From Erigeron canadensis (lineage: Eukaryota > Streptophyta > Magnoliopsida > Asterales > Asteraceae): DNA of 64,000 bases. Each line of letters opens with the position of its first letter. The first letter of the stretch is position 1. The notes under the pieces were generated by a model, which was not told the DNA's origin, made no database searches, and saw only the letters and a list, made by a program, of their open reading frames with translations. A program made the translations under genes and the position numbers. The DNA lies in assembly GCF_010389155.1 (NCBI RefSeq), contig NC_057767.1:26361723-26425722 (forward strand), read 5' to 3'. Shown here one piece after another: positions 1-12,755 of the stretch.

Positions 1-1736
1 CTAATTTATTAGAAAATCAAAATCAAGTAATTAAAGTAACCCTGGATACCGTTTCTAACAATGTATATATGAAAAACTAGCTTAAGCACCCGGGTAATAT
101 TAAGATAACTTAATATATTTATAGAAATTGTAACGTAAATGTTAAATATAAAAACTTTACTACAAAGCTAACAATGTAATACACATAAATTTATAATAGC
201 ATACCATTAAAGTTTATTTTAAAACATAAAACACAAATAAAAAAGTTCAAAATATAAAACTATACTGATAATAAATTAAAAATATGATCAAATAATAGAA
301 AATTTTAACACATTTTGACGTGTTATTATATGTTTTGTTTGGTTTGTCTTCTAATTAGTTGAGTTATTACGTTTAAATGAGTTATCAGATGTATATCTTT
401 TTTTCATTGGTTATGTTTTTTATGCAAGTTATTAGCTAATTATGAATGATATATAAATATGCAAATCAGATTATTGAAGGATTTTCAATTACAATAATAT
501 ATTTAATTTGGTTTTTGATAATGACAGCTACATAAGTTGTAATTAAAGTACATAAAATAGTTATAATTTTATCATAAAAGTCAAAGATGAATTTTTGATA
601 TGTAAGCAGTATGGTTTTTTTGTTCTTTTTGGTGGTTGATGTAGGAGACGGAAAAGAAGCTAAAGATATAGTAAATCTATTTGGAAATTTTAAAGTAAAG
701 CCTTAAGGCTGTGTATAAAAGTATAGAGTGTATAGTACCTACCATACCAATTTAAACACACATTATTAAATATTACTCTATTAAATTATAAACTTTAACT
801 ATAGACTGATTAGACTCAATGATTATATTTAATAAGACTCATTTTATTAATAAGCTCAATATGTCTTGAACATGACATAAGTTTAATAAGTTACGGTTGT
901 TTTAAATTGATTAATTAGTTCTATGCAATAAGTTTAGGATTTAGTTATATGGAGATTTGTAAATTTATATGTAACAACAATCATCTTATCTTGATAATCA
1001 ATATATACAAACAAAATATGATATGATTTGCATACAATTCGGTGGAAACTAACATACGGGCACTCAGTTTGTTTGTATTTTTAAATATTTATTTATGATG
1101 TCATAATTAATTAATTTAAACATAAATTAGAGAATGAGAGGATTTTAGATGTGCCAACTAAGCATTTTTTAAGCTAAATTTTAGTATTGGACTTGAGTTT
1201 TATATATAGAAAATAAAAAATGAGATGTAAACAATATTTCACAAACCCTAAGATAGAAATAGTACTGATTTAAGAAGATCCTACAAAGTAAGGATCAAAC
1301 CCTTAGCTTTTATCTCCATAGCATTCCGGTGAGCAATTATAGTGTTGAGAATTGTTGTTTTCTCGTTTTGTAAAGTTTCAAATTGGAACTACGTTGAGGT
1401 TTTTGGGATAGAGAATTGTGTTGGTATTAGTGATCGGACATAATTTGCATTTGATATTAGTTGGCATGTTCAAATCCTATACCAATAAAAGTGCATCGAC
1501 TCAAAAAGTGGAAGTTATTGTGTCTTGAAAATCCAACGATAATTTAAAATATATTAAACTGACATACTCAGTGAACTTAATAATTAAAAGATCATGGGTT
1601 TAAGTCTTACACATAACAAAAATATATTGGGGTTTTATATTTGGCTCGAAGGTTTTTCGTTCACTTATGATGGGTTTCCTTTCTTGAAAAGTGGAGATAA
1701 AATGGTTGGCTAGTGGTTCGTTAGAAATCTCAATTA
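1..1736. other. AT-rich intergenic DNA, with a Helitron 3' end near its left edge
   Basis: No gene is supported. At 77-95 the + strand reads CTAGCTTAAGCACCCGGGT. Reversed, this looks like a Helitron 3' terminus (GC-rich stem, then CTAG before T) for an element on the - strand extending rightwards. The same motif recurs at 19129-19165. The other end was not found. The rest is low-complexity AT-rich sequence. Confidence 0.4.
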
Positions 1737-1901
1737 GGCCTCTGCTTATAGATCGTCCATGCGAGCGTCTTCATGGCTTGGGACGCAGGACGTTGTTGGC
1801 ATGGAGAGTCCTAGCCTTGCGTCTTCGAGCGAGAGTCCTCCCAGAGACTATGAAGGACGCATAAGAGTAGGTAGCGTGTGGGGTAGGGGTTGTATAAATT
1901 A

Positions 1902-1987
<86 letters not shown>

Positions 1988-2468
1988 GGTAATAGAAAAT
2001 TGTATGTATAGAACTATAGAAGTTGCAGTGTTTGGAAATTGGAACTTTGGATGGCAATGAAAGAGATAGAGATAATCAAATCCATATTTTTTTATTTATC
2101 AAACAAATTTATAATTTAGACCCTACATTATTTGATATTTATAAAAATGATATATTAGTTTGACATTTTAGAAAATATACTCGGGTATGTTAACAATGAA
2201 ATGATATTTAAAATGGTATTATTAATTATGTGTTGTATTTTATTGTTAAAGAATGTAATGTGTTTGTTTAATAATAAAATGTATTTTTGTTAAATTTAAA
2301 TGGTGTTTTGTTAATAAAAGAAAATATAAAAGAATTGATGATGTGGCGAAAAAGTCTTAAGGAAATTTATCTTATAGGCAGAGAGAGTCCTGAGGGGGGT
2401 CCTGAAAGGAGTCCTGCTGACGTGGCAGTCAGGACTCTCCAGGACTCCAGTCCTTATAAGAAGAGGCC
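1737..2468. mobile_element. Tourist/PIF-Harbinger-like MITE, 732 bp
   Basis: The ends are inverted copies: GGCCTCTGCTTATA at 1737 and, reversed from 2468, GGCCTCTTCTTATA. The element is flanked by TTA at 1734-1736 and 2469-2471, the target duplication typical of PIF/Harbinger. Subterminal GAGAGTCCT motifs recur in both arms (near 1805, 1832, 2385 and, inverted, 2433). There is no transposase, so it is non-autonomous. An ATT microsatellite sits inside. Confidence 0.75.
1897..1987. repeat. (ATT)n microsatellite
   Basis: About 30 nearly perfect ATT/TTA units inside the MITE. They produce a spurious poly-leucine reading frame that is not a gene. Confidence 0.95.
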
Positions 2469-2848
2469 TTAGTTATTCAAAAACATATGAGGTCTTAAAA
2501 GCAATTACGCGCCATAAAGGATATATACGAACAACCTCCTTGGGTCAATGAGAATGACAAAAAATTGGGGTTTCATGTTGGGACATGAAATTTTATCGTT
2601 ACTAAAATGAGGCCTTAAAAACAATATCCCGACCTTAGAGGATATGCGACAACCTCCTCGTGTGAACGAATTTTTGTATATTAATGCATCTCGATGAACT
2701 ATGTGTACTAACTTATTTTAGCAGCAAAATTTAGGTACTAAGTTGATAAGTTTAGCAAAAGAATAAGTTTTCAGTATGATTAGGTGACCAAGCTAATCAG
2801 ACACTTATAAGAAATTTTATATCCTTCATACTTGTAATCTTTCTGTAA

Positions 2849-3328
2849 TGTTGGTGGAGTTTCTGTACAATAACTATTGTCCGCTGCAATGCAATTCTAT
2901 ATGTTGTTGAAGTTCATGCTGATGTCATCAGAAGGTAGTGATGATGTCATCACAGACGGACAAGTTTGTGTGGAGATGTTCAAAGCCCACGAATTCAGTT
3001 GAAGCCCAGCCCGCAATTCATCCTATATATACAAGACTTGGTTTATAGTTTTTAATTGATGATTTGAGTTGCAATAGAAGTCGTCCATAGCATACGGGGT
3101 AGAGATATATACCTCGTACCACAAAAATATATACACATTTGGTGTAACAAGTCTTATGATTAATGATATAATACAAGTTATGCATCTGTATTTGTCTCTA
3201 ATTCTTCATTCAATTCGTGTATTATATGTCCATTAATTTTCAGAAACCTCCAAGTCGAATATAAATGGATTATGCACATTTATATTCAAATTGATCGTGA
3301 TTTAACCGATCCCCAAACCGTCCCAACA
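2849..3328 (+). mobile_element. Solo LTR, Ty1/copia-like, 480 bp
   Basis: It begins TGTTGG and ends CCAACA, a 6-bp inverted terminal pair usual for copia LTRs. It is flanked by TGTAA at 2844-2848 and 3329-3333. A TATA-like run (CCTATATATACAAG, near 3022) lies inside. No primer-binding site or internal coding region follows, so this is a solo LTR left by recombination. Confidence 0.75.
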
Positions 3329-3594
3329 TGTAACTTGTGTAAACCATTGCGTAGTAACATCATTGCACACAAAGAACGTAACATTTCATACTATCTCATG
3401 ACAAAAGTCGCACTATCCAAAATTATTATATATATATATATATATATATAGGGTAGAGATCCTGGAAGAAGGTGTCTTAAGGAGAGAAGGGAGAGAAAGT
3501 CCTATGAACCAATCAGAACGCAACATGTGTCAAAATGAAAAATAATGCGCGGTGGCATTTTGGTAAATAAATCAAACTTTTCTGAAGTGATCAG

Positions 3595-3886
3595 CCTGGG
3601 TCCCGATCAGCTTGGGTCTGGGTCAGCTTGGGTTCTGATCAGCTTGGTTGGTCAGCTTGGTCAGCCTGGGTTCTGATCAGCTTGGGTCTGGGTCAGCTTG
3701 GTTGGTCAGCATAATCAGTTTGGTCAGCTTGGGTCTGGGTCAGGTTGGGGTCTGTTCAGGTTGGGTTTTGGATTGGGTTTTGGGTTCTGGGTTTTGGGTC
3801 AGCTTGGGTTCTGGATTGGGTCAGCTTGGGTTCTGGGTTGGGTCAGGTTTGGGTCAGCTTGGGTTCTGATTAGCTTGGTTGGTCAG
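3595..3886 (+). repeat. Minisatellite, GGTCAGCTTGGGTCTG-type units (left block)
   Basis: Degenerate tandem units built on GGTCAGCTTGGG and GGGTTCTG. The two overlapping open frames here, rich in Gly, Leu and Ser, are by-products of the repeat. The block is split from its right half by an LTR insertion that duplicated GTCAG. Confidence 0.85.
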
Positions 3887-5380
3887 TGATGTGTGAAAAT
3901 CTAGTTAAATTAAAATCTATAAAAATACTCCTAATCGAATACCATACACGATCGGGCAGTGGACCCGTCCGTATGCAATATAGATTAGAGCAAGCAAAGG
4001 TTCGTTCCACGAAGACTACAAAGAGCTAGCGAGTTTTAAGTAACTAAAAAGAGTTTGGTTTTTAAAGACACCACGTCATCTTGATTTTATGTTGAAAAAT
4101 TTAGTTGATTGAAAGAGTTAGAAATTCCGAAGAATTTATCGAAAAGAGAATTGTCTAATATCAAATAAAATTAAAAGATCATCCACTTCGACTCCATGAC
4201 ACACATTATTTAGGTTGCATCTATGTTAAAACCAATTCAACTTGTTGATTTTATAATGAGGTAGAATAAAGAACTCAATAGTTGCGCACTTAGCTTATTA
4301 CCCTATCCGACCCATTAACCAATCTTTCGACCCCTAAGTTCCGGTTACCACCTTCACTATCAAGACCTACTAAATTGACGAATTTGTATTATTATTGTAA
4401 ACAATCTTGTCTATCGATTTTACCAAACCGTTAACACTTTGAATTCCATTATCTATTGTTGTTTATTGTCTTGTTACCACAAGTCAACACCTATTAATTG
4501 TACCCATTTAACTAGAATAATGCACTCCTAAACCTAGATACCTCTAGATCATTCATACACTATCAACGAATCAATAGATAAGAACACAAGAACTCAAAAC
4601 ATTAAGATTACCACAAAACGTTTAACAATTAACTTGAATTCAAAAGATTATGCAACCATTATTCAATGTGTCATTTCATCTCAGTGGATTATGAAGTTAT
4701 TTAGCTAGACATAATCATAAATAAATCACAAATAGTAAAAGAAAGAGTAAACATCTTGTACCAAAGTGCGAAAGAGAATGAAAAGCTAAGAAAATCGATG
4801 TTTGAATGCCTTGAATTCCTTGAGCAACCCCTAGAACTTGGAGAACGTAAAAGCTGCTAAAAAGTGCCTCAAGAAACCCTAAAATCGACTGGAAGTGAAT
4901 GTGTATCGAATGGGAGGGTTTTGGTCTTGTATTTATAGAGTTTACAAAAAGTCTTCACAAACCGACCTACAGGTGCGACGCACCAAGCATCAGGTGCGGC
5001 GCACCTGACCTTGTTTCCAAAAATACCTCTGCCCGATATGCGACGCACCACAGGGTTGGTGCGCCGCACCTCCCTGTTTTCTCACATCTTCCAACTTTCT
5101 GATCAAAATATGCTCCGCACCAACCTTCCAGGTGCGACGCACCAACTCTGTTTTCAGCCAAAACTTGTCAATTTCATTCCGTCTTCACTCGTACACGTCC
5201 ATGAACCATCCTAATGCACCTTTTAGTCATCCCACAGCCGTTTTTAACCATTTCACCTGTTCTAAGCCTGCAACCACTAACAATACCATCAAAGCATCGA
5301 ATATACATGTAATTTGCGCATAATTAAGCTTAAAACGACTTAGAAACGATATGGGAATGTCTATATAAATGGACATATCA
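3887..5380 (-). mobile_element. Solo LTR, about 1.5 kb, nested in the minisatellite
   Basis: On the - strand it starts TGATATGTCC (5380) and ends CACATCA (3887). GTCAG flanks both sides (3882-3886, 5381-5385). It holds a TATA-like CTATAAATAC near 4938-4930 on the - strand, followed by an AAACCCT-rich leader. The long LTR and TGATATG start suggest Ty3/gypsy, but without internal domains that is inference. A palindrome array sits just upstream of the TATA-like box. Confidence 0.7.
4972..5143. repeat. Array of six 13-bp near-palindromes, GGTGCGNCGCACC
   Basis: Units at 4972-4984, 4993-5005, 5039-5049 (partial), 5058-5070, 5111-5121 (degenerate) and 5131-5143. Each full unit is a perfect 6-bp inverted repeat around one central base that varies (A, G or C). 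The array ends 34 bp upstream of the LTR's TATA-like box on the - strand. Confidence 0.85.
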
Positions 5381-5990
5381 GTCAGCATCATCAGTTTGGT
5401 CAGATTGGGGTCAGGGTCTCATTGGGTCAGCTTGGGGTCAGTTTGGATCAGGTTGCGTTAGCTTGGGGTTGGGTCAGCTTGGGGTCAGCTTGAGGTTGGG
5501 TTGGGTCAACTTGGGGTCTGGGTTAGGTTGGGTCAGCTTAGTTAGCTTGGGTTGGGTCAGGTTGACACAATCTACACAAATGTAGATTAATCTATACAAA
5601 TGTAGATTATGGGTTTTGGGTCAGGTTGGGTCAGCTTGGGGTCTGGTTCAGGTTGGGTCAGATTGGGTCGGCTTGGTTAGCTTGGGTTGGGTCAGCTTGA
5701 CATAATCTACACAAATGTAGATTAATCTACATGAACGTAGATAATGGGTTTTGGATCAACTCAGGGTTAGGTTGGGTCAGCTTTGGGTCTGGGTCAGGTT
5801 GGGTTAGCTTGAGTTGGGTCAGTTTGACATAAAACTACACATAATCTACACAAATGTAGATCCCAAGCTGACCCAGATTCTAGGCTGACCAATCTGACTC
5901 ACAACCCAGGCTGACCAATCTGACCGAACCAAGCTGACTAACCAAGCTGATCATAACCCAAGCTGACCCAGACCAAGACTGATCCAGAAC
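5381..5990. repeat. Minisatellite, right block, with orientation switch and small hairpins
   Basis: It continues the GGTCAGCTTGGG units, interspersed with hairpins of the form ATCTACACAAATGTAGAT near 5570, 5705 and 5845. From about 5862 the units run in the opposite sense (CCCAAGCTGACC), so the block forms part of the element's inverted right arm. Confidence 0.8.
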
Positions 5991-6140
5991 CAGGCTGACA
6001 AAAGTTTGATTTATTTACAAAAATGCCACCGCGGTTTTTTTTTAAATCTACATGTCACGTTCTGATTGGTTCATAAGACCTTCTCTCCATTCTCTCCTTA
6101 AGACACCTAAAAAACCTATATATATATATATATATATATA

Positions 6141-7855
6141 GGTTTTTTAGGTCTTTCTTAGTTAACTTGTATATCATTTTTTTTTTTTGTTGTCCCTTCC
6201 AAAATGATGTAAATAGGGCATATTTGTGCAATAAGATTCGTGTTGATAAGGGTTCTCATATGGATCTTTGTCAATTACGAAATGATTATGGTGAGTTAGA
6301 GATTACTTACAAATAAAAATATGAAGGTTAATGAATTCCTTTATAATGGACGCAAAACATAGGGCTTAGACATAGAGCAAAGTAAACGACCGCTGGAGGT
6401 TTGATTTTTAAAAAGGCCCAATTTTTAAATTACATTACATATAGACATATATGTAAAAATTATATTTTATTTACTGTATATATCTTTAATAATTAGCTAC
6501 TAATATCCTAATTGGGTGGTTAAGATATTAGGTAGAAACATGTTTTGGTTTTTAGGTCCATTGTTCTTAGATTGGGGCATTTTTTTAATGCTTGTCGTAG
6601 ATCTAAAATCCTTTAAGGCTGGCCCTGACAAGGAATAGTTTTATTGAACCATCTCTGGTACGAGAAATATTATATTTAATATTGTTTGTTAGTTTAGGGA
6701 TTTGCTAACTAGTTATGGTTCATTAAATGAAGTCAAATTTTCGTTAAATATAAAATCATGTATTTATGATTTATATAAAAATGATAATTATCAGATTGAA
6801 TTAATAAGTATTAAATATATTTTTTTTGATAATTTAGGAAATACAGACTTATTTAATGCACCATAACTAAATACCAGGGACACTAGTTAGCAAATCTTTT
6901 AATATATATACATACAATCTATATACAGATAATAGTTTCATATATTTACAATGCTTTAAAAAAAAATTCAAAGATAACGTTGGACCTACTTCGTGATAAT
7001 GGTTGATCAATCCTGAGCAATACCCTTGTTTTGTATATAGGGAGTGGGTATGTAATTGCCCGATCACAAGTATTGCCCGAGTCATATGTTTCGAACGGTG
7101 ATCTTTTTCGACGTCTCTTATGCTCCATGAGTATGTTAGGTGGAGGTTATTTGGGTCCTATTGTCGAAGACATAAGTATACGTCAAGGTTAAAAGCCAAG
7201 AACTTCGGTTTCACTTATTAGTACACCATTTTAACAACTTACATCGACTACAATAGCTCGAAAAATGCAAAACAATAAGTTAAATAATAACTCCTTTAAA
7301 CCAGAAAGCATTAAACTTCAATAAAATTATCTTTGTTGTATATAGCCAACAATAAATACATTTATAGGAGCGGATTAGTGGGGAAAAAATTTTCAAGAGT
7401 ATTGGATTTCATCTTATGCATGTGTGATTCGATCTCCACATACTGCTCAATTAAATGTCATTATAATATTTTGAAAGGTAACTACTAAGTACTAACTCGA
7501 CTTAAAAAAAAAAACCCTTAAATTATAAACTTTTTCATCTTTCTTTTCCATCTACCTGGGTAAATATAGTTTACTCGGTAAATAATACAGTAAAGATAAA
7601 CAAAACAAAAAGTCAAAAAACAAATACTAGTAATAAGTAGTAGTAACATAGCAGCAGCAGGAGGAGGGGTAGATAGATATAGCTTGTGCCACAAGTGAAA
7701 CAAACCAAACCCTAATTTTTACCTTTCATCAATCAATTACAGATCCATCTTCTTCTTTATAATAATATTACTATTTAATTAATAATTAATAAAACATCAA
7801 CAACTAACGACACTGATTAATCAAACGTTGTCGTCGTCGTTTGTTAAACAGAAAG
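6141..7855. other. Intergenic DNA and putative promoter/5' UTR of the UBAC2-like gene
   Basis: Nothing gene-like is seen from 6141 to about 7500. The segment 7690-7855, directly before the UBAC2-like start codon, is pyrimidine- and AAT-rich and carries AAACCCTAA (7706) and a TCG-repeat run near 7830. It is a plausible 5' UTR, but no transcript evidence can be had from sequence alone. Confidence 0.4.
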
Positions 7856-10800
7856 ATGAACGGCGGCCCATCTGGTTTCAGTATGTCACACAATCCCCCC
7901 CTTTTTTTATTTCTCTAATTAATCAATCAATAATTCTGTTTTTTTTTTTTTTTTAATTATGTCTTGTTTTGATTTTGATGATTAGATAATGCACCGATCA
8001 CACGAGCATTTGTAATTGCGTGTTGTCTGTTTACCATCTTTTTCGGGATCCAAGGCCGGTCTCATAAGCTCGGTTTATCGTATCAGGTTTTGCTTCTTAT
8101 TCTGTTTTATATTCTATGCGTGTATATATATATATGTATGTATCTACTTTTAGTGAATAGTTATGTACATGTTAAACCCCGATTCGATATTACTATATGC
8201 TTGTAACTTGTATATCTAGCCAATTTTCCGATGGAGGTCCAATTAGCCGATGTAGTTTTAACAAGGAACTTTTTTATTAGTCGGGTTTTGGGATCCGTGT
8301 CACTTTAGGGGAGTGAACCCGTTGGGATTGTAGAAAATTAGTGAATATGTCCAAATGCTGTGCGTAGGTGGCACTACTTAGGAGGCGAGAATGGCAGAGT
8401 GAAATTCCCTGGCTCGGAGTCTTTTAGTTCCGGCACACATGTACATCTGAAACGTAGCTGGCTTGTCTGTAGCCCACGTTTTCGCTGTGAGTTTCAGAGT
8501 TGGCGTGTCGTGAAAATTTAAGTTTCTAGCAAGCTATTAAAATTTAGTGGTGTCGAGAAAGATTATCGTCACAAACGTGAATATTAAATTTTAGGTACAG
8601 AAACAATAGAGATATGCTTTCTTCTTTTTATACTTGATATAAGCACTCGAAGGGTTAGCTTCTAGTGCCTTTAGATAGTTTTTAGGTAATTGCTTTCTTT
8701 AAGTAGGAGTTCTTGTTAGTTTCCCTTATAATCTATGCTTCTATGGTATTACACAATTGGTTCGATAGTCATACCTTGCTTTATAGTGTTATTCTTGGTT
8801 AGACCAAACACACTTGTTCAAACTTCAAAGTGGTATGTTTTGCTTTTATCAACCATTAAATTTTGGATATTTGATGTTCAGAAACTATACCAAAGGGGAA
8901 TGATCTTATACACTAGCTCAATCATCTTTTGTGAATGGGTAAACAATGTAAAAATTGTTAACATTATGATTAACGAAGCACAAAGTTGTATTCAATTTCC
9001 ATCATTTTTAACCTAGTATATTTAGTACACAACAAGTAAGATGCGCGTGTTAATGTGACCACCCAAAAGTTTATATTCAGACATGGTGTACAGTTTTTAG
9101 TAGTATTTGTTGCTTGTTTTTCGTGAACGTGGTGTACATAAGATGAGTTGAGTAAGCTCTGCACTTGAGTAGAGAGACCCATATTGTAAATAAAGATATT
9201 AGGACCCTAAAATTTTACCCATCAAATATATATTGAACTTAAGCTAATATATCATGTGATATTGTGACCACCCAAAAGTTTATATTCAGACATGACATTA
9301 TCATCTTAAAAGTTAAAATACAGCTACTTATGGATCTATGATGGTTTTGTATCTAACAGGACATATTGAAGAAGTTTCAGTTATGGAAACTGATTGTTTC
9401 AGTTTTTGCATTTTCATCTACGCCAGAGCTGATGTTTGGCGCTTATCTTCTTTACTACTTTCGTGTGTTTGAACGACAAATAGGTTCTAATAAATATTCC
9501 GTGAGTTTTTTCATAACCCATTAACCTTATACTTTTTGTTTTGTTTTCTTAATCCACAGTAATTAGTCACGTGCATCCTATTTGACACAAAATGAAAATG
9601 ATGTCGATCATACCATGGCATTATGCATGATAATTGGAAGAGAGTTAGTATGAGCGGGAAGAACTAGTGATTAAGTTTGTGTTGAAACTTCAACTGTATT
9701 GTATATTATTATAAATTAGTCGATAACTGTTGCATTTATATGTTTATGGACTTGAAATTGTATATATTAATGTATTACATTATTCTGGGTGAAAATTCAT
9801 GTCTTCAGGTATTCATCACGTTCTCTATAGTTGTGTCTTCACTGCTACAGCTATGTGCTCAAGCATTTCTTAATGGTAAGCTATCAGTATGCTTCAGTTT
9901 ATTTTGAAATTACCATGTGTTCACTTCTATTTTGCTGAAGCTGATAACCTAAGTTGAAGTTTGAACTTCATTTATGCAGATCCTGCCTTAAGTCTACTCA
10001 CATCTGGGCCCTATGGCCTCATATTCTCTTCATTTGTACCATTCTTTTTTGACATTCCAGTTTCGACACGGTTCCGTGTATCTAGCCTATCTTTCTCTGA
10101 CAAATCTTTCGTCTATTTAGCAGGGCTTCAGGTAGATAGAAGTTTAGTCCTATAACTTACATGTTGTTGCTAGTTATATCCGGAGTCGTTAATTCCTACC
10201 TGTTTACTTATAAATCAGTAAATTTGGGTTGTGTGTTCTATCTCAAATGTGTCAGATGAGTTACATCAAAGAATTTACTAGTCAAATGAGTTTTAATACT
10301 TCATTAGTTTTTAGTGCGGACATCCTCGGATTGTTGTATTAACAGCTGTTCATAATCTTATTCAGCACATAAATCGTTTATAATATTTTTTTTTGAAGAA
10401 ATCGCAAAAAGGTGCTTGCTGGTCAAACCCAACCCAGTCAAACTCAAATTGACCCATTTTGAACTTCTACCGACCTTTCCATTTTGCCACTTCTAGTATT
10501 TCCTAACTGAAATTTTCATCTATCTTTTTCCACCTTCATTTTATTTCTCTTCATTCATCATTAACTTTATTATGATGCAGCTTCTATTGTCATCCTGGAA
10601 AAGATCCTTAATACCAGGCCTATGTGGCATCATTGCTGGTTCTCTATATCGTTCAAACGTGCTACGCATCCGTAGGCTTAAGGTATATATTGTTTTTCTT
10701 TTTGTACTCACACTATTTCTGCTATTTTATGATCCATGAGCTCGTATTAGTGATTGGTTCAGAAAGTATACGTCTATTTGACGTGTATCTCATTAGAAAA

Positions 10801-11887
10801 AGCTAATTTTATCATTCTCACAAATAAGGACAAGGAAATACAAAAATTTTTAACCATCTAACCATCATTATTTTATTGTTAAAATCTTACAATGTTCTAA
10901 GACTAATATCTATTACTCTTGTTATTCTATAATTTCAGTTCCCTGGGTTCATAGCTTCCTTCTTTTCAAGCCTTTCTTTCCCATCTGTCGGTGGTGTATC
11001 ACCTGCTCCACCGGCAAGAAATGCACCATCCTTTGTTGCTCGTCAAGCAGAGGTATTTGGCTTTTTATTATTCCTATCTTTACAGTTTACATATATGCAA
11101 GTGCTGTTATTGGGATCTTGTGTAGTCACTATATAAGTTGGTAACTGTTTTCCTCACCTTCATTTCTTTTATTGGATTGAACATGCAGTAAATGCCAAAC
11201 TGCCAAAGTTAAGTTACTTACAGAGTAGTTTTTTAGTAATGTCTAATCTTATTTGAGTTCCCATGTGAGAACTGAGAACTGACAGAATGACTAAAAGTTT
11301 GGAAGTTCTTAATATACAGTTAATGGTGTAATGGTTATGAATTTATAATTATTATGTTTCTTTGCAAGACCAAGTGGGCACATCAATTTCTGAAGCTCAT
11401 ATTTTAAAAACTAAAGTTATATTACCTGATTTCAAAATAAATTTCTGACAGTGGTGGAATAATGAAGAGGGTAATCTTTTTGATGCCAGGTGGGGCCAAA
11501 TATGATTCTAAAAATACATTATCTGTAATAAATTGATTTAGGAGGTTGTATGCATTGAGCCATTGAGCAATCACTTTGGGCGACTTATCCAATTAACCTG
11601 TTCCATTATATGGTAGTTATTTTTACCCATTTTGATGGCATATAGATGAAACATAACTTCATCAATAGGTATGTGGAGTGTAATGGCCAACTTTAATGGT
11701 TCATGTTTATTTGATTCAGGGTAATTATCATGCTCCAGTGTCATCTGGCCTAGAGCCACCTGAGGATTCTATTTCAACATTGGTTTCAATGGGGTTTGAT
11801 AGGAATTCGGCAAGACAGGCTCTTGTTCATGCCAGAAACGACGTCAATGTTGCCACTAATATTCTTCTCGAGTCACAGGCTCATTAA
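7856..11887 (+). CDS. UBAC2: UBAC2-like rhomboid-type ER membrane protein with C-terminal UBA domain
   Basis: The eight exons are 7856-7880, 7986-8086, 9360-9500, 9809-9875, 9980-10131, 10581-10682, 10939-11052 and 11720-11887. All introns are GT-AG and phases agree, giving 870 bp and 289 aa. The protein starts [12 protein letters not shown] and has several hydrophobic segments in its first ~200 residues, including a rhomboid/derlin-like stretch around TSGPYGLIF. After a linker of about 30 residues comes a UBA domain (about 250-288) with the family's MGF loop at 258-260. Exon content and length match the Arabidopsis At3g56740/At2g41160 proteins. UBAC2 proteins sit in the endoplasmic reticulum membrane and bind ubiquitin in ER-associated degradation; plant members have been tied to pathogen-induced callose deposition. 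The start is the first ATG in good alignment with the family. The long second intron (1.27 kb) holds no recognised element. Confidence 0.93.
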
Positions 11888-12747
11888 CATATTCTGCATC
11901 CATTTTTGAGCTCAATGATAGGATGGTCTGCTCGTCTAGAATACACAAGTTGTTCATGGTAATACCTTCGAGGGTTTAGTTTCTTTTTATTTACCTGTTG
12001 TTCTCTTTTATTCATAGCAATGTGTATACTCCTGATACTAGAATCTCTTAGGATCAATTGTTGGAGACTAGACCAAATGCTCTTTGAACATATCTAAAAT
12101 GTATAGTTGCATTGCCTGCTAAATATATCCAACCGACTTGTTCCCGTGATTTTAATCATACTGATTGATGAGACATCGTGGAATGTGGAGGATAGGTTTG
12201 TGGAAAAACAAAGCAGCATTGGAGTTATAGAAAATAGTGGATGATTTTGGTAATTCTGATATGTGATGTTTGATACCTTTTTGCCATTTTATACGCCCAA
12301 CATAGACAAAACAAAACTTTGAATATCTGAAGTTTATTTGCATATTACTGAGAGTCGCATACACTTGCAAATTGCAATCACATATAGACTGTCCCATGAA
12401 CTTTCGAATTAATTTGTTTCGTTAATCCTGCCACTGACATCATCATTCGTGTATCTTTCAAGTCTTTTGGAACATAGGTCATCATGACGCATACCACCTC
12501 AACTATTGTTTTACATGTCAGTTTAAAAATTCATTAGTACTAATTACTTGGTCTCCAGCTATAGATTCTTCAATGGATCACAAATTAATATTGAAATGCT
12601 TAAATGAATGGGGAAAAAATGTGCTTTCAAAACATAACATCTACAAGTATAGTTTTTGTGGGTGAAGTTTTTAGCTAGAACATTATTTCCACAAATTCTA
12701 TACACACTCGAACTGCTAGATAAATTTAATGAAGCATTAACAATGTC
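11888..12747. other. UBAC2-like 3' flank
   Basis: AT-rich DNA after the UBAC2-like stop codon, presumably its 3' UTR followed by intergenic sequence. Short open frames on either strand have no recognisable domains. Nothing else is seen. Confidence 0.4.
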
Positions 12748-12755
12748 TTGTACAT

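Larger units (their letters stand above)
3451..6116. mobile_element. Inverted-repeat element inserted in a (TA)n microsatellite (Micron-like), with nested LTR
   Basis: The left arm (3451 to about 3590) and the reversed right arm (6116 to about 5985) share a long inverted repeat, including GTGTCTTAAGGAGAGAA, ATGAACCAATCAGAACG and GCGGTGGCATTTT. Runs of TA flank both ends (3427-3450, 6117-6140). Insertion into TA microsatellites recalls the Micron elements described in rice. The core is a minisatellite interrupted by a solo LTR. No transposase is visible. A shorter relative with similar GGGTAGAGATCC ends lies near 42375. Confidence 0.6.

Noticed and set aside
1759..1992. 77-codon open frame ending in a long poly-leucine run
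   Set aside because: It is a translation of the (ATT)n microsatellite inside a MITE, with no conserved content.
3648..3889. Two overlapping Gly/Leu/Ser-rich open frames
   Set aside because: By-products of the GGTCAGCTTGGG minisatellite. Tandem repeats keep several frames open.
4972..5143. CRISPR-like array of short repeats with spacers
   Set aside because: Repeats are 13 bp and palindromic, spacers are irregular, and the host is a plant nuclear genome. It is an LTR feature.
4869..5323. Cluster of five overlapping open frames on both strands
   Set aside because: They follow from the palindromic GGTGCG arrays in an LTR, where both strands read alike. None has a domain.
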